From Sphingobacteriales bacterium 50-39 (lineage in GTDB: Bacteria; Bacteroidota; Bacteroidia; Chitinophagales; Chitinophagaceae): 64,000 bases of DNA. Every line of letters begins with the position of its first letter. The stretch's first letter is position 1. Position numbers and translations under genes: made by a program. The notes below the pieces were generated by a model, which worked only from the letters and a program-made list of their open reading frames with translations, did not search any database and was not told the DNA's origin. Of the stretch, positions 48,979-56,687 are shown in pieces. Location of the stretch: assembly GCA_001898505.1 (NCBI GenBank), contig MKTZ01000026.1:186001-250000 (forward strand). Direction: 5' to 3'.

Positions 48979-51435
48979 CTAATTGTTGCCTCCTGTCTTG
49001 ACACGGCTTTGCTCCTCTCCTGCGCCACCGGCCGTTCTGCGGGACGGGGCTTTGATGGGCTTGCCAAAGCGGTAGCCAAACGTAACACTGACCTGACGGC
49101 TGTCGTGGAAGTTCCGGAAGGTGGCTTCCGTCTGCTGGAAGTTGATATAGCCGTGGGGTTTCATGGTATAAAGGAAGTCCCGAACCCCCAGCTTGATGCT
49201 GCCTTTTTCACCCATTATTTTTTTGGAGATGGCGGCGTTAGCTTCGCCAAAGGAATATATAATCAATTGCCCTTCAACACCTTTAGTTCGGTACCAACCG
49301 GAAAGCTCTCCGCTCCATCCATGCCCGAGGGTGAACTGGTTGTTCACATTGAGCAGCAGCGTGGTGGCGTCTACATTGACGGGCTCGCCATAGAGGTATC
49401 CGTTGAACTTGGTATAGTTGACATTGCTGTACAGGATAGACATCCACCATTTGGTAACATGCAGCTGTGCGCTGACCGCGATGCCTGCATTCTTCCGGTT
49501 GCCGATATTGCCATTTCGAACAATGGTGGCATGGCCTGATTGCTCGAACGTCTGCGAGAAAAAATCCTTTGTATAGCTGTAATTGACCGTAGTGGAAAGA
49601 AATCCCGCATAGGTATGGCTCAGCTCTACATTTTGGGAGAACTGGGGCTGCAGATAAGGGTTACCCGCCTGGTAGGTATACTGATCCAGGAAAAAGAGAA
49701 AGGGGTTCAGGTCCTGGTATGCCGGACGATCGATGCGACGGCCATAGTTCAGAGAGAACTGATTCTTTTCACTGGCTGCATAGCTGATATAGGCGGTGGG
49801 GAACAAGCTGAAATAGCTACGGGAAAAGCTCGAATCCCTGTTGAGCTGGGAGCCATTGCCCAGCTGGTGACCGGAGTAGTTGGTGTTCTCCAGCCGCAGA
49901 CCGGCCTGAATACTCCACTTCTTGTATTGCTTGTTAAAGTTGAGATAGCCGGCGTTGATATTCTCACGATAGAGGAAGTGATTGGTCTTCGTGGTGTCTA
50001 CCTCGCTGGCGCCATGAATGACATTATAATAGTTGGCCGTGTTGTCCGTATTGACATAGCTCGATTTCAGACCGGCCTCGATTTTTACGTCCTTACTGAC
50101 GGGATGTGTATAGTCCGTCTTGAACGTATAGATATTGATCCTGGCGGGCAGATTGCCGGTGAGAATGGTCTCGCTGCTGTTGTTGCTGTTGGGATAGGTA
50201 GTGATATTATCGAAATACTGGTCGCTGCCGGAAGAATAATGAACATAGTCCAGGTCTGCCGTCAGCTCCCTTCCCGTAGAATCATATTGATGGCGGTAGT
50301 TCAGGTTGACCGAACCATTCTTCCAGGTATTGTGGGTTGTGCTGGGGGAATTGACCATAGAGTCGATATTGCCATGCGGGTCTTTCAGAAATATGTTGCT
50401 GGAGCTGTTGTTATTCTCCTTGTTCTGAAAACCGCTGACCACGAATCCCAAAGTAGTCTTATTGGACAGATAATAGTCCATGCCGAATTTGAGGTTCATG
50501 GCGGGATTGACAAAATGCATCTCCGTGCCCTGGGTAAAGATGGAGTTCACCACCTTGCCCGGACCGGCGTCAAGATAGGTACGGGAGATATCCAGGTGCT
50601 GAAAACCTTCCCAGCGGCTGTATCCGCCATTGAGAAAAAAATTCGTTTTCCCATTGCGGTAGTTCAGGTTGATATTGCCGCTGGGCTTAGGGTAAACGCC
50701 CTGGGTATGTGTCAGGTTGACGCTGCCATTGAAGCCTTTGGCCTTGTTCTTTTTTGTCTTGATATTGATGATCCCGGAATTGCCCGCCGCATCATATTTC
50801 GCGGAAGGATTGGTCATGAGCTCGATCTGGTCGATGGCGGAAGCCGGCAGGCTTTTGAGATAGCTGGCCAGCTGGGCAGCATTGAGGTAGGTGGGTTTGT
50901 TGTCGATCATCACCGTCACACCCTGCTTGCCTTTCAGGCTGATATTATCGTCCTTGTCCAGGGTGACGCCGGGAGCTCTTTCCAAAACATCCAGCGCGGT
51001 AGAGCCGGCATTGGAAGGAGATGCGTCCACGTTGACGACCATACGGTCTGCCTTCTGCTCGATAAATGGCTTTTTACCTACAACGGAAACCTCCTGAAGA
51101 TTGCTGGAGGAAGCGTCCAGGGTCAGGGGTTGAAGTGTTAGGTTGGGTTGGGTGGCGGAAATTTCGAATACGGGTGAAAAACGGGGGTTGTGTCCTACGC
51201 TGGTAATACTTATAAGGTATTTCCCTTCTGCTATATTATCAAAGATAAACTTTCCGGACTTGTCACTGACGGTCTGCCGGACAGAGGAGGAATCCTTTCC
51301 CTGCAGCAGGGAAACGGTGGCAGCTTCGATGGGTTTGTGGCCTTGGTCTCCTACCTCACCGCTGATCCTGCCGGATTGGGCAAAGAGTGATAGGGAAAAA
51401 GAAGTCAAAAATACAGTTAGCAAGATCCTGGTCAT
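48979..51435 (-). CDS. TonB-dependent receptor-like outer-membrane beta-barrel protein (OMP_b-brl_3 type)
   Basis: 818 residues from the ATG at 51435, which starts a signal peptide (MTRILLTVFLTSFSLSLFAQ); an in-frame extension to 51501 adds polar residues in front and is unlikely. A carboxypeptidase-regulatory-like domain (ISGEVGDQGHKPIEAATVSLLQ) spans about 25-110, followed by a plug (ERAPGVTLDKDDNISLKGKQG, MTNPSAKYDAAGNSGIINIKTK) to about 240. A barrel with repeated aromatic strands follows (FSLFPTAYISYAASEKNQFSLNY-type), then a C-terminal tail of about 30 polar residues. This is the outer-membrane-beta-barrel family common in Bacteroidota. The substrate is unknown. GTAC-containing repeats lie directly upstream. 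Confidence 0.9.
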   Translation of the reverse strand: MTRILLTVFLTSFSLSLFAQSGRISGEVGDQGHKPIEAATVSLLQGKDSSSVRQTVSDKSGKFIFDNIAEGKYLISITSVGHNPRFSPVFEISATQPNLTLQPLTLDASSSNLQEVSVVGKKPFIEQKADRMVVNVDASPSNAGSTALDVLERAPGVTLDKDDNISLKGKQGVTVMIDNKPTYLNAAQLASYLKSLPASAIDQIELMTNPSAKYDAAGNSGIINIKTKKNKAKGFNGSVNLTHTQGVYPKPSGNINLNYRNGKTNFFLNGGYSRWEGFQHLDISRTYLDAGPGKVVNSIFTQGTEMHFVNPAMNLKFGMDYYLSNKTTLGFVVSGFQNKENNNSSSNIFLKDPHGNIDSMVNSPSTTHNTWKNGSVNLNYRHQYDSTGRELTADLDYVHYSSGSDQYFDNITTYPNSNNSSETILTGNLPARINIYTFKTDYTHPVSKDVKIEAGLKSSYVNTDNTANYYNVIHGASEVDTTKTNHFLYRENINAGYLNFNKQYKKWSIQAGLRLENTNYSGHQLGNGSQLNRDSSFSRSYFSLFPTAYISYAASEKNQFSLNYGRRIDRPAYQDLNPFLFFLDQYTYQAGNPYLQPQFSQNVELSHTYAGFLSTTVNYSYTKDFFSQTFEQSGHATIVRNGNIGNRKNAGIAVSAQLHVTKWWMSILYSNVNYTKFNGYLYGEPVNVDATTLLLNVNNQFTLGHGWSGELSGWYRTKGVEGQLIIYSFGEANAAISKKIMGEKGSIKLGVRDFLYTMKPHGYINFQQTEATFRNFHDSRQVSVTFGYRFGKPIKAPSRRTAGGAGEEQSRVKTGGNN

Positions 51436-51470
51436 GATGTTTATTTTTAGCGGCAGGTGATCTGCCATGT

Positions 51471-51528
51471 TTGGTACTATTTTTTGATAATTACAGTACA
51501 AAGATTGGTACTATTTATTGCATAGTAC
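51471..51528. repeat. GTAC-centred repeats upstream of the receptor gene
   Basis: TTGGTACTATTT occurs at 51471-51482 and again at 51505-51516, 34 bases apart, and an inverted CATAGTAC lies at 51521-51528. A further AGTACAAAG is at 51495-51503. All fall 36-95 bases before the receptor ATG, the usual place for an operator. The arrangement suggests a dimeric regulator binding roughly three helical turns apart. Confidence 0.45.
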
Positions 51529-51535
51529 ATTGCTT

Positions 51536-51793
51536 TGTGTTAGATGGCGAATTTTATTGATAGCTGGTAATCCCTTTTTGCATTGCAAACATACCGGGCG
51601 GATGAAGGGTCGGGAAAATTTTTAGGCGTAAAGCGTTCTTTTGTTGACGAGTAGATGACATCTTACGAGATAAGACGAGGATTCCCGACCAAGGTTACAG
51701 GCCAGAACCTGGTATTGATAAAAGGAGTTATTACAGGAAGGGTGGCAGGCTTCAGGGAGCCATAGGCAACTCGCCGGCAGCCCAGACCCTGAC
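51536..51793. other. Intergenic stretch with no recognised feature
   Basis: About 260 bases between the receptor upstream region and the lgt stop. It holds one isolated TATGTTTG box on the minus strand (51586-51593) without a spaced -33 partner. Short imperfect inverted repeats lie around 51690-51712. I see no convincing gene, riboswitch or terminator. Confidence 0.4.
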
Positions 51794-53113
51794 TTAAGTC
51801 CGTGAGTCCGGAGCAGGCATTCCTGTCTGCGGATCTTTTTGCGGCGGATGTGATCTTAGTTTGAAAAAGAGGATTACGCCCGCAAGGACGAGGAGAAAGG
51901 AAATGATCTCTGCCTGTGTTGGGTGCAGCGGCAGGAAATCGTATTTGGTATTGACCCGGATCTTTTCAACAAAAAACCGCTCTATCCCATTGACTGCCAG
52001 GTAGACCGCGAAGAGCGTACCGGGCACTTTCAGCTTTTTACGGAGCGACCAGAGCAGGAAAAAGAGTCCCAGACAAACGATGGTCTCATAAAATGGAGTG
52101 GGGAAAACAGGGATAGGCAGCTGGCTGCAGTAGGAACTTTCGGTACAGCCGGGAATGGGTACGCCCTGGTTGATCACATTGTGCGGGTAGGTATAGGCAA
52201 AAAGCCAGTCCGGCAACCAGGAGGGAGCCTTTGCAGCCAGATGAGGGATTTGATTCACGCTATGGAACTCGTTATATACCTGAGTATAATGCTGCTGTGT
52301 AATGCGTTGGAAATCACTTGAACTGGCCAGGGCGACCTTACCAGTTCCTGTCGTGTAATAGGCGCTGTTGAGAATGCCCCAGTCCCCGTCACCCGCTACC
52401 TGGCAGCCGATGCGACCGACGGCATACGCCAGCATAAGACCCGGTGCAGCAGCGTCGTTGAGATACCAGAAGCCGATGTTATGCTTGCGGGCATAATACC
52501 AGATGGCCAGCGCGGCACAGATAAGCCCCCCATAAAAAGTAAGACCGCTGAATGAGAAAAGCGAGCCCAGTGGGTCTTTTACAAAGTCGTCCCAGGTCTC
52601 AAGGGAGTTGAAGATCTTGGCGCCAAGGAACCCAAAGAGGGCGGCATAAATGGTGAGATCCCCCACCCTGTCATGAGGCCAGATACGGATCTTCTTCTCC
52701 TGGGGCTGCGGCAGCTTCTGTTTGTTCTTTTCATACCATTTCCATCCGGCCAGAATGAGGCCCAGTAGGAGCCCGGCAGGGAAATTGCCAGCCGTGGACT
52801 TTATATAGTCCTGGGGGTTGGCTGTCACAGAGCTATCCAGGGTAAAGAGCCCTACCAGCTTGTACGCCACCACAAAACCCAGGATAAAGTTAGCGAGGAG
52901 CTCAAAGATGCTGGCGGGCTTGCCGATTACGACCATCTGATCCTTACCCTGTAATAAGCCTTCTCTTTCCTTCCGGAGCAGCTCTTTTGACAAGGTCACT
53001 GCCGCAGCAATAAAGGAAAGGGCCACGAAAAAGCCGAAACTGTTAATGAACCGTAAGGCTGGCAAGGATACACCGAACAGATCCTTAAAGGCAAAATATA
53101 GGTTGGGATACAT
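51794..53113 (-). CDS. lgt: Prolipoprotein diacylglyceryl transferase (extended form)
   Basis: 439 residues from the ATG at 53113 (MYPNLYFAFKDLFGV); an in-frame extension to 53167 is hydrophobic-poor and unlikely. Seven or more membrane helices. Signature segments are FSFSGLTFYGGLICA near the middle, the catalytic AYAVGRIGCQVAGDGDWG, FPTPFYETIVCLGLFFL, and the end RFFVEKIRVN with LPLHPTQAEIISFLL. These match Lgt, which adds diacylglyceryl to the lipobox Cys of prolipoproteins. Typical Lgt proteins have about 270-300 residues. Here an extra region at about 40-165 contains a charged loop (KWYEKNKQKLPQPQEKKIR) and extra helices, and a polar loop of about 60 residues follows the active site. Confidence 0.88.
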   Translation of the reverse strand: MYPNLYFAFKDLFGVSLPALRFINSFGFFVALSFIAAAVTLSKELLRKEREGLLQGKDQMVVIGKPASIFELLANFILGFVVAYKLVGLFTLDSSVTANPQDYIKSTAGNFPAGLLLGLILAGWKWYEKNKQKLPQPQEKKIRIWPHDRVGDLTIYAALFGFLGAKIFNSLETWDDFVKDPLGSLFSFSGLTFYGGLICAALAIWYYARKHNIGFWYLNDAAAPGLMLAYAVGRIGCQVAGDGDWGILNSAYYTTGTGKVALASSSDFQRITQQHYTQVYNEFHSVNQIPHLAAKAPSWLPDWLFAYTYPHNVINQGVPIPGCTESSYCSQLPIPVFPTPFYETIVCLGLFFLLWSLRKKLKVPGTLFAVYLAVNGIERFFVEKIRVNTKYDFLPLHPTQAEIISFLLVLAGVILFFKLRSHPPQKDPQTGMPAPDSRT

Positions 53114-53238
53114 AAGTATTAGATGGGCGAGGGTGGCCCGGCACAAACCTACATTAAAAAGAGACAAGAACCATATTATCTGGAAAGAATGGAGGATGAG
53201 GAGTTTAGCTCAAAATTCCGAACTGACTTAAAAAATAA

Positions 53239-53418
53239 TTTTCCACAAATACTAAAGATGGTGGATTGCCGTTCCACAAATATGTTCCACGGGGAACATT
53301 CTTCGCTTCAAATTAAGCTCCCATCTGCATTTCGTAGATTATTCACAACTGTGGACATTTTTCAAATCAAAAATTGTTGGTTTTGACAGGTAAAACCTGA
53401 GAATTCAGGTTATCCACA
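53239..53418. other. Cluster of DnaA-box-like sites
   Basis: Three sites match TTWTNCACA: TTTTCCACA (53239-53247), TTATTCACA (53339-53347) and TTATCCACA (53410-53418, the perfect consensus DnaA box). They lie within 180 bases of AT-rich intergenic DNA that also holds a parS-like palindrome. A weaker inverted box (TGTGGACAT, 53350-53358) faces the second site. This looks like a DnaA-binding region. Whether it is oriC is uncertain, because the ribosomal cluster to the right would then face replication head-on. An 87-codon plus-strand frame (53123-53386) crosses the region but shows no coding character. Confidence 0.5.
53283..53298. other. parS-like palindrome
   Basis: TGTTCCACGGGGAACA is one base away from the perfect palindrome TGTTCCACGTGGAACA and two bases from TGTTCCACGTGAAACA, a ParB-type centromere sequence. 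The flanking A and T extend the palindrome to 18 bases. parS sites usually lie near the replication origin. No parA or parB gene is in the window. Confidence 0.5.
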
Positions 53419-53430
53419 TCCCGGACCCCA

Positions 53431-53521
53431 GACCGAGCACAGCAAGACCGAGCACAGCGAGGGCGGCATCCGCAGGATGCCCATCATTAAACGCAAAATC
53501 CTGTCGGGCCGCAGGCCCGAC
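53431..53521. repeat. Tandem repeat and hairpins, palindromic element
   Basis: A 15-base unit GACCGAGCACAGCRA is repeated twice (53431-53445 and 53446-53460). Two perfect hairpins with GCA loops follow: GGCATCC/GGATGCC (53465-53481) and GTCGGGCC/GGCCCGAC (53503-53521). The style matches the hairpins at 38073-38143. It may be a dispersed REP-like element. Confidence 0.5.
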
Positions 53522-53552
53522 AACACTTCACCAAAGTTTCGAACAACAAAAA

Positions 53553-53576
53553 AACCCCGAACAAACGTCCGGGGTT
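53553..53576 (-). terminator. Rho-independent terminator of the bacilliredoxin gene
   Basis: On the minus strand AACCCCG, a 10-base loop and CGGGGTT (53553-53576) run into a T-rich tract. It lies 20 bases after the stop codon at 53597. Confidence 0.85.
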
Positions 53577-53596
53577 CCTCTTAATATAAGATTTTC

Positions 53597-54010
53597 TTAG
53601 CAATACTCGCTGAATGCCGCGATAAGATTATGGGCTATCAACTGGGCTGGGCGGCCTTCTATCTGATGACGCTCGATCATATGGACCAACTGGCCATCCT
53701 TGAACAGGGCAATAGAAGGAGAAGAAGGAGGATAAGGTAATAAGTGCTCGCGTATCTTGTTCACCGCCTCGAGGTCAAAGCCGGCAAAAGACGTAGTAAG
53801 GAAATCGGGCTTTTTAGGGCTGTTTGCCACAGCCATCAATACACCCGGACGGGCCAAACCCGCCGCACATCCACATACACTGTTTACCATCACCAGGGTA
53901 GTCCCTGATCTTTTCAATTGATTCTCCACATCGGAAGAAGTCAGTAATTCCTCGAACCCATTATCTGTGAGCTCTTCCTTCATCGGTTGTACTATCTCTG
54001 CTGGATACAT
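53597..54010 (-). CDS. Bacilliredoxin (BrxA/BrxB, YphP/YqiW family)
   Basis: 137 residues, the normal family length. The active-site CGC motif is at C46-G47-C48 in VNSVCGCAAGLARPG. Other family marks are PSSPSIALFKDGQLVHMIERHQIEGR near 93-118 and a terminal Cys137. Bacilliredoxins remove bacillithiol from S-bacillithiolated proteins; whether this organism makes bacillithiol cannot be told here. Single gene with its own terminator. A TAATTTTG box (54066-54073, minus strand) lies 55 bases upstream, without a clear -33 element. Confidence 0.92.
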   Translation of the reverse strand: MYPAEIVQPMKEELTDNGFEELLTSSDVENQLKRSGTTLVMVNSVCGCAAGLARPGVLMAVANSPKKPDFLTTSFAGFDLEAVNKIREHLLPYPPSSPSIALFKDGQLVHMIERHQIEGRPAQLIAHNLIAAFSEYC

Positions 54011-54288
54011 TTTTTTAAGTTATTTAAGATGATTGGGGATTGCAGGCGAAGCCTCAATTCCTGCACAAAATTAAACATAAAAATAGTCAAAAAGTTGTGA
54101 GGCCCCTATCGATCGGAACAAATGTCACCTAAAATTGCCCTGAAGTGCAATTCTGTCATCCTGATTTAGGGTTCCTTGGCCCAAATCCGTCAATTCTTCC
54201 CGAAAAAAGGAGTTTTTGGCCCATGGTATGGGGTTTGATCCCTGTTTACCGTCAAACAAAATTGATAAAACTTAAATAAGAACTCACT

Positions 54289-54720
54289 ATGACACTCGTA
54301 AAAGTAAACAATCATCCAGCCAGGAACCTGTCCAGCTTTGTAGACGAATTCTTACAGGATCTCCCGCTCAGCTGGGGTCGTGAAGGCGGTTTTGCCTTCC
54401 CTCCGGTGAATATCCACGAGACGAAGGAAGCTTATCACCTGGAATTGAGTGCACCCGGTCGCAGCAAAGAAGATTTCCAGCTGTCGATAGACAAGGGTCA
54501 GCTGACCATCTCCTTTGAGAAGAAAGAAGAAACAAAGACGGAAGAATATAAGACCATCCGGAAGGAATTCTCTTTCAAGAGCTTTAAACGCAGCTTCAAC
54601 CTGGATGACAGGATCGATACCAATGGTATCCAGGCCAAATATGAGAATGGCGTGCTGAAACTGTACCTGCCTAAGAAGGAACAGGAAAAAGAAAGCGCTA
54701 AACAGATCTCGATCCAATAA
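54289..54720 (+). CDS. Small heat-shock protein, Hsp20/alpha-crystallin family
   Basis: 143 residues. The alpha-crystallin domain (about 35-128) starts PPVNIHETKEAYHLELSAPG and includes the signature ENGVLKLYLPKKE near 121. The C-terminal tail ends ISIQ, providing the I-x-I motif that docks into neighbouring subunits. It is an ATP-independent holdase binding unfolding proteins in the cytoplasm. Single gene followed by a strong terminator. No recognised heat-shock operator such as CIRCE was found in the 278-base upstream gap. Confidence 0.95.
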   Translation: MTLVKVNNHPARNLSSFVDEFLQDLPLSWGREGGFAFPPVNIHETKEAYHLELSAPGRSKEDFQLSIDKGQLTISFEKKEETKTEEYKTIRKEFSFKSFKRSFNLDDRIDTNGIQAKYENGVLKLYLPKKEQEKESAKQISIQ

Positions 54721-54758
54721 ATAATTAAGCGTTTCATAAGCAGTTGGTTTTGGTTTAG

Positions 54759-54787
54759 GCCCCGCCAGTCCTGGCGGGGCATTTTTT
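54759..54787 (+). terminator. Strong Rho-independent terminator after hsp20
   Basis: GCCCCGCCAG (54759-54768), a 2-base turn, CTGGCGGGGC (54771-54780), then ATTTTTTAT. A 10-bp perfect stem, 38 bases after the stop codon. Confidence 0.93.
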
Positions 54788-54935
54788 ATACCCGATGGCA
54801 GTCTCCCGGCACGATTTTCGACTCTAAACAGGACGTTAAAGCTGCGGACTAATAAGGACTTTCTTTATTTTCTGGACGTTTTTTAGCCTGATTGTGTTAA
54901 TTTCGAGCTTCAACGACACCTTTTTATCCAAGAAT

Positions 54936-56222
54936 ATGATTAAAACCGTGAAAGTTTTTCAGTTTTGGCTTTTGGTGGTAGCAGGTTTGGCATTTTCCGA
55001 TCGTGTGTTTTCACAGAACCCAGTTTTTCATATCCCCATGGCTTTGACCGACACGGCGAAGATCGGGGAGGACTCAACCCTGCGTATTCGCAACCTCAAC
55101 CCTTATTTCACTTTGCATGTGGATTCCACCCTCGTCTATCAGTTGGAGATCAACCGCGATCCCAGCAAATACTTCTTTTTTATGAAGAATGCGCCGGTGG
55201 GTCTGAAGATCAAGGAAAACGGATTGCTCACTTTTAAAGCGGACAAATCTTACTTTCTCTCCGGCAGGCTCAAATACGACTACGAATACAAGGTCAATAT
55301 CGGGGTACAGAATCTAAACAATCCAAAAGAAAGGATAGATACATCCTTTACACTGTCCTTTTTTACCACCGAGATCACACCCTCCCACGTAAAGCCCACC
55401 GTGAGCAACGTATTATATATGGACGAAGGGGATACGATCAGCTTTAAGGTCCAGTGCGAGACGGGTACTTATCCCATCGAGGGCATCAATTTCTACTCCA
55501 GCGTACCTATAAAGACGAATTCGATTATCAAAGAGTGTAACGATGATTTTACATGGAGCCCGCCCTATGATTTTGTAAAAGAGGGGGATTCTTCCAAGAC
55601 CAAGCTTCTGATCCTCTATTTTGTGGGCACCAACAAGATCTTTATGCGGGATACCGCTACAATCCGTATATATGTAAAGGATGCGCTGAACTATCCCTAC
55701 ATGAAGGAAGAATATGCACTGGCTGTAAAGAACATCAATACGTATATGCTCCGCCTGAAATATGCTTTCTTTCAGCTGGATAAGAAGGTGAAAAAGACAA
55801 AGAGTACCCGATCGGAATTCGATATGTCCACAGCCACTACGGCCCTGGGTGGTACGATCTTTTCCTCTATGTCCAGTCCGGACGCCAAGACCACCGGTAC
55901 GATCCTGCCCAGTGTCGGCGTAGCGCTTGTACCAGTGAAAGAGGCGGTGGCCCCTACCCTGACGGCCGAGCAAAACCAGGCAGCGCTTGTCCGCAGCTCG
56001 ATCAAGCGGCTGGAGTACACTGAGCGGGATAATGCCCTCGTGGGAGAAAAGGACATGGAGATCACCAAAAAAGTCGCCGCCCTGAAGAATGAGCTGAAAC
56101 AGACGCAGGTCCAGCTCATCGACGTACCACTGGAAGAGACCAGCAACATGACGGAAGAACAGCTAAATGCCTACTTCAACAATCCCAAAGTGAATAAGAA
56201 ATACCGGCTGAAGAAGCGCTAA
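54936..56222 (+). CDS. Unrecognised secreted protein
   Basis: 428 residues from the ATG at 54936 (MIKTVKVFQFWLLVVAGLAF, a signal peptide ending RVFSQ); an upstream in-frame start at 54894 would only add polar residues. The first 260 mature residues are beta-rich with repeated Ig-like-looking strands (LRIRNLNPYFTLHVDSTLVY, YEYKVNIGVQNLNNPKERI, TFTLSFFTTE-type). Residues about 285-440 are helical and charged, with EEQLNAYFNNPKVNKKYRLKKR at the end, and a low-complexity Thr/Ala/Gly segment lies in between. No family recognised. A TAATTTCG box (54898-54905), one mismatch from TAnnTTTG, precedes it. It is convergent with the NTF2-like gene. Confidence 0.7.
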   Translation: MIKTVKVFQFWLLVVAGLAFSDRVFSQNPVFHIPMALTDTAKIGEDSTLRIRNLNPYFTLHVDSTLVYQLEINRDPSKYFFFMKNAPVGLKIKENGLLTFKADKSYFLSGRLKYDYEYKVNIGVQNLNNPKERIDTSFTLSFFTTEITPSHVKPTVSNVLYMDEGDTISFKVQCETGTYPIEGINFYSSVPIKTNSIIKECNDDFTWSPPYDFVKEGDSSKTKLLILYFVGTNKIFMRDTATIRIYVKDALNYPYMKEEYALAVKNINTYMLRLKYAFFQLDKKVKKTKSTRSEFDMSTATTALGGTIFSSMSSPDAKTTGTILPSVGVALVPVKEAVAPTLTAEQNQAALVRSSIKRLEYTERDNALVGEKDMEITKKVAALKNELKQTQVQLIDVPLEETSNMTEEQLNAYFNNPKVNKKYRLKKR

Positions 56223-56674
56223 TCGCAAATCCCTTTTTTACGGGTGTCCACGATGTAAAGTATCTTCCAGACCCCGTTTACGCGTATCAGCTGGAAAGAA
56301 TCCACACCACAGTGGAGCAACGTGCCATTATAGTAAAAATGGTAAGGCGCCCAAACCATGGCAAGCGGTCCGTCCATTTTCAGCGCCTCGATGTGTATCT
56401 GTTCATCGGCAGCCCCTTTTGGCAACCGTCCGATGGCTTGTGCAAATTCGGTTACGGGATAGCTGCGCGCTGTTACCTTTCCGTTACTGTCCATCACGAT
56501 GGTCTGCAGTACTGCGCTGTCATCAAAAGCCGACACCAGCTGGGCACTATCGGCATTCTTCATGGCGGTGAACAACAGGTTGATGGCCGCACGTACGGAA
56601 TCCTGTCCTGACTGGGCGTGAACCGTCCCCATCACCATGACACAGGCAATCGCGAAAAGGAATTTTAAGGTCAT
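56219..56674 (-). CDS. Secreted NTF2-like (SnoaL-type) protein
   Basis: 151 residues with a signal peptide (MTLKFLFAIACVMVMGTVHAQ). The mature part follows the NTF2 pattern: a long first helix (RAAINLLFTAMKNADSAQLVSAF), LPKGAADEQIHIEALKMDGPLAMVWAPY, and paired strands ending LIRVNGVWKILYIVD. NTF2-like proteins may be enzymes or ligand-binding proteins; no catalytic set is obvious here. The end overlaps the convergent upstream gene by 4 bases. Confidence 0.82.
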   Translation of the reverse strand: MTLKFLFAIACVMVMGTVHAQSGQDSVRAAINLLFTAMKNADSAQLVSAFDDSAVLQTIVMDSNGKVTARSYPVTEFAQAIGRLPKGAADEQIHIEALKMDGPLAMVWAPYHFYYNGTLLHCGVDSFQLIRVNGVWKILYIVDTRKKGICD

Positions 56675-56687
56675 ATTAAGAGAATGG

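Noticed and set aside
49540-51141. 533-codon plus-strand open frame opposite the TonB-family receptor
   Set aside because: The receptor frame has signal peptide, plug and barrel features; the antisense frame has Ile/Val/Gly-rich composition typical of a reverse-complement shadow.
51661-51793. Possible riboswitch or gene remnant upstream of the receptor
   Set aside because: I compared it by eye with SAM, TPP and cobalamin riboswitch cores and found no matching core; short open frames there are not recognisable.
53123-53386. 87-codon plus-strand frame over the DnaA-box region
   Set aside because: No homology, crosses AT-rich DnaA-box-like sites and has no plausible start context.
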